A stretch of 64,000 nucleotides of DNA from Pilaira anomala (Eukaryota > Mucoromycota > Mucoromycetes > Mucorales > Mucoraceae), in the NCBI GenBank assembly GCA_025716855.1, contig JAIXMQ010000019.1, positions 206,001 through 270,000 of the forward strand, in the 5' to 3' direction. Made by a program: the position numbers and the translations under genes. Positions 22,530-33,217 of the stretch are shown piece after piece. The notes beneath the pieces were generated by a model. That model was not told where the DNA came from, did not search any database, and was given only the letters and a program-made list of their open reading frames with translations. The first letter of the stretch is position 1, and every line of letters starts with the position of its first letter.

Positions 22530-23005
22530 AATTTTATTATTATTATTATTATTATTTAGTTGTCGAAAAAGAAGAACTTAAATCTAAACCTAAACCTAAA
22601 CCCGTAGATGTAGATGTAGAGGATCCAATGGCCGCTTATTTTAAAGATAAAGCAGAAAAGAAATCAAAAAAGAAGGAAAAGAGTAGTAGTAGTAGACATC
22701 ATAAACATCATAAGAGTAGTAAATCAAGTCGTTATGAAGATGATAAGTCGACTAGCGATAGACACCGCGGATCTTCTAGAAGAGATAGAAGCAGAAGCAG
22801 AAGCATATCCCCACGTAAAAGAAGAAATAGAAGCAGATCACCAGTTAGAGAAAGTAGAGATAGACCCTCACGCAGAAGAAGTAGAAGCGTATCTCCTCGT
22901 AGAAGAAATAGTAGATCTCCTCGTAGAAGCAGATCCCCTCGTAGAAGCAGATCCCCTCGTAGAAGTAGATCCCCTCGCAGAAGTAGATCCCCTCGCAGAA
23001 GTTGA
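21854..23005 (+). CDS. IST3: IST3/RBMX2 splicing factor (RES complex)
   Basis: Five exons: 21854-21858, 21923-22084, 22146-22275, 22337-22460 and 22560-23005, giving 288 residues. The first coding exon is only five bases (ATGAA), and joining it gives the family N-terminus [14 protein letters not shown], shared with human RBMX2 and yeast Ist3. One RRM spans about 33-110, with RNP2 WIFAGNL and RNP1 KGFAFLQY; the Ist3-type SQYGEI and RTLRVDHS are present. The C-terminal half is an RS domain made of SPRRSR-like repeats. Ist3 joins Bud13 and Pml1 in the RES complex of the activated spliceosome and aids pre-mRNA splicing and nuclear retention. Yeast Ist3 lacks such a long RS tail; RBMX2 has one. 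The repeats at the DNA level (22915-23000) are nearly identical. Confidence 0.93.
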
Positions 23006-23178
23006 GAAATCTATGATGAAAAAAGCGGATCTTTTAAACACTGAATAAACTAGAATTTAAATTCACATTTGCGAAAGAATACGCTGATTTATGCAATTTC
23101 AAAATTAAAAAACCAAAAAAAGAACCTTTTTTTTTTATCTACTTTATTAAAATATACATATACAAGAGCAAGATCATT

Positions 23179-24176
23179 CTAACGTTTAACCCAGGTATAT
23201 TTAGCTCTGGCACCCTTTTGACCTTCCTTCTTTCTTTCTACAACTCTAGGATCACGAGTGATACAACCGGCCTTACGTAAAGTAGGCTTGAATGCTTCGT
23301 TATGAATCAACAATGCCTTACCAAGACCATGTTTAATAGCTTGTGCTTGACCTGATAAAAAAAAAATGTCAACCTCACTTTTGTCTAAATCTAAAACCCG
23401 TTTGTATATATATATACATATATATAAGACTTACCAGTTGTTCCACCACCCTTTACAAGAATCCAAGCATTATAATTATCTTTAGTTTCTGTAACATCAA
23501 GTGGTAAAGTGACTTCATTTCTATCTACAGAACGTTGGAAATATTGATCCAACTCCATACCATTAACCAAGATTTTTCCTTCACCTTGCACAAGATAACA
23601 TCTGGCGCTTGATTCCTTTCTGCGACCAGCAGCATAGGCACGTCCAAATTCATCCAAACTATGTGATTTCACTTGCTTATGTTGTGCGTTATCGAAACGT
23701 TGATAAGGTTCCAAAATGCTGACTACGGAAGCAGGTAAAGGTTTAGGAAGAGAAGCAAGGGCAGTCAAATGACTTGTGATCTTTCTCCATTGAGAGGTAG
23801 TTAAAGGAATACTTAATAATTCAGACATTTTATCACGTAATTTCCAAGAATAGACTTTATCGTCAGTCGTATCTTCAGTCTCGGAAAATTCAGGAGACAT
23901 ACCGCTTTCTATTAAACCCTTTACTGGGTTCTGGTTGGAAAAACGTTTGTGAAGTGCGTCGAGTTCGATTAACAAGTCATTATACTTGAAGTTACCAGTG
24001 AAATAAGATAATGAATCGGGTTTTTCTCTGTATTGAAGAATATCTTCTTGAGGTGGAACGATAGGGTTGTGTTGGTGAAAGTTGGAAGCGAATCGCTTTG
24101 TGATGGAGATAGCAGGAATCTGACTACCAACTCTGGCAGCAGGTAATACACGTACAAGCTTTAATAAACTAGACAT
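23179..24176 (-). CDS. MRPS9: Mitochondrial small-subunit ribosomal protein uS9m
   Basis: Two exons (24176-23435, 23351-23179) encode 304 residues. The chosen start (24176) opens a basic presequence, MSSLLKLVRVLPAARVG; an in-frame extension upstream to 24323 is open but gives an acidic, non-mitochondrial start and is probably leader. The C-terminal 130 residues are the S9 fold: GRAYAAGRRKESSARCYLVQ, GKILVNGMELDQYF, then KGGGTTGQAQAIKHGLGKAL across the splice, and the tail GARAKYTWVKR, whose basic end reaches the decoding centre in known ribosomes. The N-terminal 170 residues are the mitochondrial extension. The gene is divergent from UTP23, with 217 bases between start codons. Confidence 0.93.
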
Positions 24177-24393
24177 TGCAGAAAAGAAGTTATCAAACAA
24201 AAAATATTTTTTTTTTTTTAGGTGCAGGCCCCTTGACAGTTTTTTTTTTTTCGTTAAAAAGTCGAATTGAGCGCCTCTTTCAAGTAAATCTTTTACACCC
24301 CCGCACTCATCAAAAGGAGTCACGAAGGAAAAGATTTTTTTAAAGAAGGTGGGAAAGGTACCGAAGGTTATAGTTGAAACAAGTTTCTTTTTT

Positions 24394-25237
24394 ATGAGTC
24401 CTAAATCCCATCGATCGAATAAGAAGACTGTACACGCTTATACAGTAGGCTTTGGTTTTAGACCACCTTATCAAATTTTATGTAAAAAAAAAAGTTTTAA
24501 ACCCTTTTTAATAATCGAAATATCAAACTAAAACCTTGTTATTATTGTAGTGGATGGTGATTTCTGTAAAGCAGCCTTAGAAAAACAAATTTATATTAAA
24601 GACGAACTTCCTGTCTTAATGACAGGTTTAACACGTTTAGGTAAACAACAACAAAACAAACTATAAAGTATACCAGAAATGTTAACACAAAACTGTCAAA
24701 ATTTGAACAATAGTTGTCACGGATTGTATTTTGCAGGATATTAAAGCAAGAGGACATGATTTCACAAGCGCTTATATTTTAGCTAAAAGATTCGAAAGCC
24801 GTCGTTGTCCACATAAAGAAACAGCAGTATCCAGTTATCAATGTATTCGTGATTTAGTAGGCAAGGAAAATAACCAACATTTCTGCGTTGCTACACAAAA
24901 CCCTAAATTAAAAGATCGCATGAGAAAGATACCTGGTGTCCCACTTATTTATGTTAATGTCAAAGGCAATGGTCTCGCTCTTGAAGCCATGACAGAAAGA
25001 TCAAAAGAAATGATGCGATTAAATGAGATTGAAAAGATTAAACCTTTAGATAAAGAAACTGCTAGATTGAAGAGAGCACTTTATGCAAGTGAAGATGAAA
25101 AAGAGCATGTTGAAGAAGTTAAACCTAAGCCAAAAAAGAGAAAAGTAAAGGGTGTTAATCCATTAGCTATGAAAAAGAAGAAGAAGAAGACACCTCCTCC
25201 ACCCAAAAAAAAGACTGTTGAAAATAAATCATCATAA
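24394..25237 (+). CDS. UTP23: rRNA-processing protein UTP23 (PIN domain)
   Basis: Three exons (24394-24481, 24551-24640, 24714-25237) encode 233 residues. The family signature is clear: GFGFRPPYQIL, then DGDFCKAALEKQ, the strand VVTDCILQD read across the second splice, AKRFESRRCPHKE, FCVATQNPKLKDRMRKIPGVPLIY. The C-terminus is Lys-rich (KKRKVKGVNPLAMKKKKKK), as in homologues. UTP23 is a PIN-domain relative that binds snR30 and acts in early 18S rRNA processing in the nucleolus. The acceptor at 24713 was chosen over a later CAG because it restores the conserved TDC motif. Start: the ATG at 24394; an in-frame upstream start at 24349 adds non-conserved residues. Confidence 0.93.
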
Positions 25238-25335
25238 AATGTGTTTAATAATTTTTATTTTATTTTTGGGAAATCATATAGTAGAGTTTTTTTTTTTTTT
25301 TCTTTTTTTTTTTACATACGGATATAGAATACTTT

Positions 25336-27593
25336 CTAATTTTTAGAGCTCACACGAGAAACAGCAAATACACCAATGATAACAACGCCCAAGAAAGCAA
25401 TAGCAGCAGGTAATATTAATTCTTGAGGAATACCAGCAACTGTAATAGGAGCATTAGGTTTTGATCTTTCGTTTTCTTCTTCATCGTCAGAAGAAATAAC
25501 GACTTCCTTCTTTACGCTACGCTTCTTTGGCTTTTCTACCTTGGCTTCAGTAACTTCAATAGCAGGAGGAGGAACAAGAACTGTTTCAGGCTCCATTTTC
25601 TTTTCTTCTATAATCACAGTAGGTTCTTCAATAAGAGTTACAATTTCCTCCTCTTGTTCTTTAAAGCTAGTATCATGAACGAATAATTTAACACGATCTT
25701 GGCCCATTTTACGAGCTAATTTGACAGCGTCCACTACATCAGCATCAGAAGTAATTAAAACTTGGTCTTCTTCATCGTCTAAATAAGAAATGCTTAACCA
25801 AGATTCAACAGGATCATCTGTTGAAGTACCTCTATGAGCTAAATGTTCACTAATTACTTTTTGACGTACAGACTCTAAAAGGGTAGGATAACTATCATGA
25901 GCGGAAGCAAGACGATGTGTTTTTCCACCAGCAGTTGTAAACTTGAAAGAGAACATATCTTCCTTTGTTTGAATATGTTGATTATGACTTCTATCTTCAG
26001 ACATGGAAGAACGATTTTCGTCATTATTAGCTACCATACTAGCAGATTCATTAGGAGTAATTTCAGAAAAGCCTTGTAATTGAGAGAAAGAAGCAGAAGG
26101 CTCAGGTGAGATAGCACGAGAGATACCATTCGAATGATTTTGAGAATGAGCGGATAATAATTGAGAAGATAATGGATCAGATAACTGGGATTCAGAATCA
26201 TGTTGGTCTTGAGCACCAAAGCTATCCCAAAATCTACCCCACATAGGGCCTTCACCATCATTTCCTTGAATACTATTGATTTGTTCCATTGTTGCATAAG
26301 TCAATTTCAAGACATCTACAATACCAACTACATCACCATTTTCTATAACAGGTAAATTAAGGTAATGTCCATCGTGCATCTTTTTTAAAGCATCCATAAT
26401 AGATAATTGAGGATGAGCTGTATCGGGATGAGGTGTCATGACACGTACAACTGAACAATTTTCAGGATTTAAGCCAGCTGCAATAACACGTAATACGACA
26501 TCTTTTGTAGTAAAAATACCAGCTAATCCATCTCTATCCATTACTAAAACTGCTGTTGTATGGTAATCTTTCATCATACGTGCTACATCACGTACATTTG
26601 TTTTTACACTGACTTCTGCAGGAGCCATTCCATCTAATACGGTGCTTAAATCGGGACATTCCATTTTATCACGTAATGCTTCCATATATTGTACTAATTG
26701 AATTGGACTATTACTCCATTCTTTTTCTACGCCTTCAAGTGCATCATATAATTTACGAGATGATCCAAATGCTCTTTCCATTTTATCAAGTGCTTCGTAT
26801 AAACATTTTGTGATATCTAATAATCCAAAAATATCTCCTTCTTCATTACAAACAGGCTTTTATAAAAAAAATAAAAATAAAAAAAAGGCACTTGTTAATT
26901 TATTATTATACATTAATACTTCCAATTTAGTTACCAAATGACGGAAACCACGGGACACCATTAAATTAAGAGCATCCGTTGCGCTGGTATCCGAAGTAAC
27001 ACACATGGGGCCTTTCGTCATAATCTTTGCCACTGTAGTATCTCTATATAAATAAAAACATGCCTCAGTAAGCCCTTCCCTACTCTTTCATTATTTTCAC
27101 TTTCTTACCTTGCATCTAAAGATTCTGCAACCACTCTATAAGCAAGATCTTTTGCTGTAAAAATACCACATAAATGATCCTCATCATCAACAACCAATAC
27201 ACAATCACTTCTCTTTGCTGCCATTAATTGTGAAGCTTCAATAACCAACATATTTTCTTTCACGGTCAAAGCTTGAGAAGGTCGAAGAGCAGATACGGTA
27301 CCAGCAATTTTACGGGTTTGGCGGACCCTTTTTGAACCGGTCTTTTTCTTTGAAAGTTCAGATTCTAACTTCTTTCTAATGGCCTAACTAAAAGTATTTA
27401 ACAAAACAAAGTAAAAAGGGGTAGGGGAAAGAGGCAAGAAAAAAAAAACTTCAGTATATATTCCTTTTACCTCATCTCTCTTTGATTGACGTTGTCTACT
27501 TCCAGTGTTAACACTAGACTCAACAGTGGAAGAATTATCGTTACGGAAAGAAGCAGCTGCAGGAATCCTTGAGCTTGGTCTTTTAGTCGACAT
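25336..27593 (-). CDS. CBS-PB1 protein with C-terminal membrane anchor
   Basis: Four exons (27593-27471, 27383-27109, 27043-26935, 26856-25336) encode 675 residues. Four CBS motifs (about 65-130, 135-190, 245-300, 309-365) precede a Ser-rich linker, a PB1 domain (about 469-564; KFTTAGGKTHRL, acidic loop YLDDEEDQVLITSD) and a single hydrophobic C-terminal segment (about 649-671, LILPAAIAFLGVVIIGVFAV). The same CBS-PB1 layout exists across fungi and plants; fission yeast Mug70 is, as I recall, such a protein. CBS domains suggest nucleotide sensing, PB1 suggests pairing with another PB1 or acidic partner, and the tail suggests anchoring to ER or mitochondria. The cellular role is not established. 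It lies 121 bases downstream of the TrpRS stop codon, same strand. Confidence 0.88.
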
Positions 27594-27714
27594 TTTTTTA
27601 TACAAAAATGATTGAGGAAACGAAGCAAGGAAAAAAAAAAACTTTTGTACCCTAGTTCTCTTATTTAACAAAAAAAAAATTGCAACAAGGTTACACGTAA
27701 ATATTTATTTTTAT

Positions 27715-29201
27715 TTAAATTTCGATCTTTCTATTCTTGTCCATGTAATAGGCAATAAGTTCATCTGTGATTTTACTCTTTCTTTCTTGGAAATCAAGGA
27801 CAAACTTTTGTAAGACTTCAATACAGATCTTCTTCAATTCACCTGTCATTAATTCACCAGATTTATAACTCTAAAAATAAAGGAATCATTTTCAGCATTA
27901 AGTATCTAAAGATTATATAATATTTAAATGTAACTTACATCATGAATCTTTTTTAATTCATCATCATCTTCCATAAAGAAAGAAAGATATTGATAGGCAA
28001 CATCAACCTCGGGTTTACCACCGTTAGCTCTATGTTCTTCTACGGTAGCTCCTCCACCAGAGAAAGCATGCTTATTGATCTTATTCTTGATTTGTTTAGC
28101 AGTATCGGTCATAAAGATAGCGGATGTATCGATAGAAGCACTCATCTTAGTTTGAGGACCTTGCAAAGCAGGGAAAAACTTGGCATGAATAAGACATGGC
28201 TTAGGGTATTTCAATCTCTTTGCAACATCACGAGTTAAACGGAAATAAGGATCTTGATCGATAGCACAAGGAATCAAACAAGGAATATCCTTTTTATCAC
28301 CAAAGATTTGAGGGAAAGAATTGGAGAATGAAGGTGCAGCTTGAACAGCAACAAAGTGTGCCTTACCAATATTATCACTATCATTGAAACCAAATGTTGC
28401 CTTGGATTGATTTAAAGTAATACAACGAGCGATACGTACAACGTTATGATAGAATGGGCCACTATATTACTTTGTTAGTTTTGAAAATAATCAGTTTCCA
28501 TATGCTACAATATACTTTACCCAACGAAATCAAGGTTAGAGAAGATAAATGTCTTTTCAGGCTTGAAACCGCAAGCAATGATATCTTTGGCATTATCAAA
28601 GGCAAATTGATGACACATTTCAACAGTCAAGGTAGGCTTGAATAAAAACTTTTCATCATCAGTCAATTGAATTACAATGGGGACGTCGAAAACGTCTTGA
28701 AGCCATCTATTTATGAATGAAGGTTAAGCACTGTTATGTTGTTTTAAAAAAAAAAAGAATGTGAATACTTTACTGGCAGAATACAAAAGGTACCATATGA
28801 CCTAAATGCATAGAGGCAGAAGAAGGACCACGACCAGTGTATAAAAAGAAGGGTTTCTTTTGCTCATAACGATCGAGGATAATACCAAGTTCTCTAAGAT
28901 ATTTTAACAATGTCAACGATTATGTCAAAAAAAAATAAGATAAAATAAAAACTAACCTATGAGAGAAGAAGGTACCTCTTCTTAAAAAGATATGAGGTTT
29001 ACGACCAGTTAAAGTTTCGAAGCGTTCTAATAAAGCAGCATCAATAGGTCTTGTACCGAATTGGTCCATCAACTTATTGTAGTCAATGGCTTGTTGAACA
29101 CCATCAACAACAGCGCCTTCAACTTCCCAAGGGGTGACATTTTGGGAAACAGCTGCTACTTCAATTTTCATGCCTTCCACTTTGTCTGTTATCTCGGCCA
29201 T
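27715..29201 (-). CDS. WRS1: Cytosolic tryptophanyl-tRNA synthetase
   Basis: Five exons (29201-28957, 28893-28774, 28706-28521, 28461-27939, 27870-27715) encode 409 residues. It charges tRNA-Trp for cytosolic translation. Class I signatures are present: the HIGH-type motif HLGH (about 111-114, in [13 protein letters not shown]) and KMSAS (about 289-293). Eukaryotic TrpRS features include [30 protein letters not shown] and the Trp-pocket region DQDPYFR. No mitochondrial presequence is visible and the family match is to the eukaryotic cytosolic type (yeast Wrs1 is 432), so this is the cytosolic enzyme. The N-terminal extension is short, without a WHEP domain. Confidence 0.95.
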
Positions 29202-30010
29202 ATTTTCTATCTAGATAAAAAAAGTTTTTCAATCACTGAATGGAAACAAACTTTTTTTTCTCTCTTATTACTTTACAATTCCACTTTTTGATCTCCGTGA
29301 AAGGGTGGGTTGGTGGTTGGGGGAAGTGAGGATTTACTCCCACAAGAAGAGGATTATCTCAAAGGGCATTTTTCTTTATGCATTCATGTTTGATAGTTGA
29401 GTAAGGAACGCATTATACTAAACGAAATAAGAGTAAAAAGCAAGTGAAAAAATACCTTTAAAATGATAATTTCGCTACATACATATGCCATCTCTTTCTA
29501 TAAAATATTATCTTAATGATGATCTCGCTCGCATTGAAAGTTCATACAATCATTATTTTAGACATACAACAGTCTATATGCACATACATTTGCTTGCTAT
29601 TTAGAGAAAAATAAGACATTTTCAACATATTTTTACTTGGTTTTTTACCTTTATTTATTTATTTATTTATTTGTATATTTTTGCTTCTCTTTTTAATCAC
29701 TCATATCAAACTTAATAATATAGATTTATAACATAATCCAAACACATAGTAGGTAATATATAGCTAACCTCAAAAGCGATCAATTTTCTTTTAATATACG
29801 GGTATAGGTTTATCACTCAATTTTATCCATTACCATTTGACAGTGGCTTATTTTCTTATTGTTTACAGTGCGTCCACTCTTAAATTGAACTTGATGTGGT
29901 ACATTTTTTGAAAATAAAATGGAGCATGTAACCAGTTAAATTCGAGCAAAGTGTTTACTTAATTTGAGCTTCCATTTTTTATCATTAGCTACTTCCCAAA
30001 GACCCTATTT
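29202..30010. other. Gene-free stretch
   Basis: Lies between divergent genes. It is AT-rich with short TTTA repeats near 29650-29670. No gene or RNA recognised. Confidence 0.45.
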
Positions 30011-30620
30011 TTATTTCCCATAATTCGCATTAACCACGGTACAAATTGAACATAACCCACTTAGATTTCCTACAACAGCAAATTCCATCACCCACTCATT
30101 TCTTTTCCCCAAATCATCCAGTTTTCTTTTAAGTCCTTTTGAAACTGCCATTGAATTACTGTAGTAAAGTTCCTATGCTACGTTAGGTGTTTACTGATCA
30201 TAATTAATTAGTTTTCTGATACAGAAAAAAGGCCAAGATTTTTTTTAATAGTGGGAAAAAAACCTTATTACTTCCTTTTTCTTTTTCAAAAAACTAATTA
30301 ATTATGATCAGTAAACACCTAACGTAGCATAGGAACTTTACTACAGTAATCCAATGGCAGTTTCAAAAGTACTTAAAAGAAAACTGGATGATTTGGGGAA
30401 AAGAAATGAGTGGGTGATGGAATTTTCTGTATCAGGAAATCTAAGTGGGTGATGTCTACTTATTTGGCCTTGCCCACCGTGTCCGTTTCTTTACCTCCTA
30501 CAATTATTAAAAACATTAGGTTTGCAGGCATACATTAGTTATTTTCTTATCCCAAAATAACCAGTGAAAGTGGGAGAGAAGACTGCTTGTTGCGCTTATT
30601 TCCATAATTCGCATTAACCA
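30011..30620. repeat. 25-bp direct repeats flanking the palindromic MITE
   Basis: TTATTTCCCATAATTCGCAT followed by TAACCA at 30011-30036 recurs with one base fewer at 30596-30620. The two copies bracket the palindrome at some distance (about 18 and 145 bases), so they are not a simple target duplication. Confidence 0.6.
30054..30450. mobile_element. Near-perfect palindromic MITE
   Basis: Arms of about 178 bases (30054-30232 and 30274-30450) are almost perfect inverted copies around a spacer of about 40 bases. Ends read AACCCACTTAGATTTCC and GGAAATCTAAGTGGGT. The inner arm motif TGTTTACTGATCATAATTAA faces TTAATTATGATCAGTAAACA. The arm segment ATTACTGTAGTAAAGTTCC is a diverged relative of the ends of elements A and B. 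There is no coding capacity. It is a miniature inverted-repeat element of the same family and, from the arm identity, the youngest here. Confidence 0.85.
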
Positions 30621-30752
30621 TTCATCTGTTGGATGACAAACATCTAAAAAGGATAAAGATATAACAGACTGAGTTTGATATGTGACTATCTCAAAAAAGT
30701 TTTGATTTTCTCATTTTGAATGCGGAACTTTGTATCTTTTTAGTCCTTAACC

Positions 30753-31587
30753 ATGTCTTCTACTTTACTTTCCTTTACCAGACAGGCTTCTTTCAAATGG
30801 ACTCGCACTTTACCTGCCAGTCAACGTTTTTATAAGTTAAGTGTAGGTTCTATTAAAAAGGGACAAGTAGTTCAGTTAAAAGACAAAGCTTGGAAAGTTT
30901 TGACAAGAGATCACGTTTCCACGGGCAGAGGTGGTGCTGTTGTTAAAGTAAATATCTATACCAATAAAGTACAGAAATTTGTAATTTTTGACAGAAAAAA
31001 ATGACAGATGGAATTGCAAGATATCTTATCCAGTAATAAAATTAATGAACGCTTCAAGTCAAGTGATACTTTAGAAAGTAAATAATTACAACGAAATATG
31101 CCAACATCCATGAAATTAATCTCCCTTCGTAGTTTTGAATTTGTCAGACAAACCTTATCAATATTTATACACAGAAGGCGATCAAGTTCATTTATTAGAC
31201 TTGGAAACTTTTGAAGAAATTGAAATGACTGTAAATCAGTGTGAAAGCTCCGTAAACATGTTGGAAGGTAGATACACATACTCAATCAAGGTGTATGTAG
31301 CTCACTCTAACGCCCCTTCTTTTTTTTAAGATTCTATGCCTGTTTCAGTAAATTTCCTCACAACGCCTGAACACGGTTCACAACCTTGTACCTTTAAACT
31401 GCCTTCTAACTACACATATACTGTTCAATCAGTTGTAAACCGTGCAGGTCAAGCTGCTAAAGGTACTGTTTACAAATCTGCTATTTTAACCAACGGAGCT
31501 AAGTTACAAGTTCCTGAATTTGTCAATGAAGGTGATAAAATTGTTGTGGATATTGATACCATGAAATATGTGAAACGCGAACTTTAA
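30753..31587 (+). CDS. Mitochondrial elongation factor P
   Basis: Four exons (30753-30947, 31008-31077, 31133-31267, 31331-31587) encode 218 residues. A presequence (MSSTLLSFTRQASFKWTRTL) is followed by the EF-P fold: domain I SIKKGQVVQLKDKAWKVL with the tip TGRGGAVVK, domain II DKPYQYLYTEGDQVHLLD and domain III with VPEFVNEGDKIVVD, close to the bacterial family signature. EF-P relieves ribosome stalling at proline stretches; here it would act on mitochondrial ribosomes. The tip residue that bacteria modify is Arg, not Lys, as in the Arg-type EF-P proteins of some bacteria. The short exons and phase all agree. eIF5A is excluded because that protein lacks domain III. Confidence 0.92.
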
Positions 31588-31850
31588 CGGTGACGTTGAC
31601 TTTTTTAACTTTTCTTATTGGGTCTATTCATGATATCTAAATTCACTTATTTTCTGTAATGTTTCTATCTTTCTTTCCCTCATACAAAACTTTTTGTTTC
31701 TATTAAATAAATCAATACTCTACTTTTTTTTTTGTCAAGCCAGGAATAATAACGAACGAAGAAAAGAAAGAAAATACTAGAAAAAAAAAGTGAAAAAAAA
31801 AACTAGTAAAACTATAAAGGGGAATAAATAAATATAATATAAGGATTGCC

Positions 31851-33042
31851 ATGGGCACAGCAGCTGTCAATTGGTGGAAAGAATTCGCGTAAGTTTATTT
31901 GTTCTGAATCGCTTTTTATAATGGATTAATTAAAGGCAATGATAGTCAAAATCATGAAAATTTAAAACATTCCATTGCGGGCGCTGGCGCTGGCATTGTT
32001 TCATCTATTGTTACTTGTCCATTAGATGTAGCCAAGACGAGGTTACAGAACCAAAGTGTTGCTTTACCAGGAGAGAAATTATATAAGGGTACAATTGGTA
32101 CTCTATCGAGAATTTGGACGGAAGAAGGTATTCGTGGATTATATAGAGGTTTAGGTCCAACCATATTAGGTTACTTACCTACTTGGGCTATTTATTTTAC
32201 TGTATATGATTATTGTAAAAGTCATTGGGCTGGCGAAATAGGTATTATCTTTTCTTTTTAATAATATAATTACATGTGACTAAAGTTGTACATATGTAGG
32301 TCATGATAAAGAATGGTTACTACACATATCTTCGGCGATGTCAGCTGGTGCTGCCTCTTCTATGTTGACAAATCCATTATGGGTAATCAAAACTAGACTA
32401 ATGGTAACTTATTTCACTCATATTCATACATGAATACGCACATATTAGCATAAAATACTCACACATATATATATATATATTTATGTATATTTACATATCA
32501 TCAAATTATATAGACTCAAAATGAAAGAACAACATATCGATACAAGAATACGTTAAATGCATTTATTACAATTGCAAAGGAAGAAGGATTTAGAGGTTTT
32601 TATAAAGGGTTGGGACCGTCACTTATTGGTATTAGTCACGTTGCAGTACAGTTCCCTTTATACGAGAAATTAAAAGTTGTATTTCGTAAGTGTTACCAGA
32701 CGTAAATTTAAAATAAAACTAATATGTTTTTTAGAGGTGGACCGAGAAAATGTTCCAGGATCTTCGTCTATTTTATTAGCTTCCTCACTTTCAAAAATGG
32801 CAGCGAGTCTTGCAACTTATCCTCATGAAGTGATTCGAACACGTTTACAGAATCAGACCAAAAAACCATATAAATATCAAGGTATTGTCCATGCGATTAA
32901 AGTCATATCGAAGGAAGAAGGTATACGTGGATTTTATAAAGGTTTATCCACAAACTTGGTTAGAACAGTACCATCTTCTGCCATGACTATTCTTACTTAC
33001 GAATTGGTTGTAAAGAAATTAGACGATTGGAAAAATATTTAA
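31851..33042 (+). CDS. Mitochondrial carrier, NAD/pyrimidine nucleotide type (Yia6-like)
   Basis: Five exons (31851-31888, 31946-32241, 32300-32403, 32514-32685, 32735-33042) encode 305 residues in three repeats, the SLC25 fold. Carrier signatures are [11 protein letters not shown] (first), [11 protein letters not shown] (second) and [11 protein letters not shown] (third), each followed by a GLYRGL/GFYKGL motif. The Trp in the second signature and the surrounding text ([13 protein letters not shown]) place it in the group of yeast Yia6/Yea6, Rim2 and Flx1, which move NAD, pyrimidine nucleotides or FAD/folate across the inner mitochondrial membrane. NAD is my best guess. The first acceptor is at 31945 (GATAG): the nearer AAAG would create a stop. 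Confidence 0.9.
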
Positions 33043-33217
33043 TCCTCTCCTCCCATTATACTATAGTTACTTTTTTGTTGTACATACCTTTCTTTTTTCT
33101 TATAAAAATACATTATTTATTAAACATAATTTATTTATTATAAAAAAAAATTAAAAAAAATAAGGGATATATACACGTTAAAATGATTATACTATGTTAA
33201 TTACAATCAAAAAAAAA

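Noticed and set aside
30753..31587. eIF5A as identity of the EF-P-like gene
   Set aside because: A third domain with the EF-P family ending (VPEFVNEGDKIVVD) and a presequence are present; eIF5A has two domains and no presequence.
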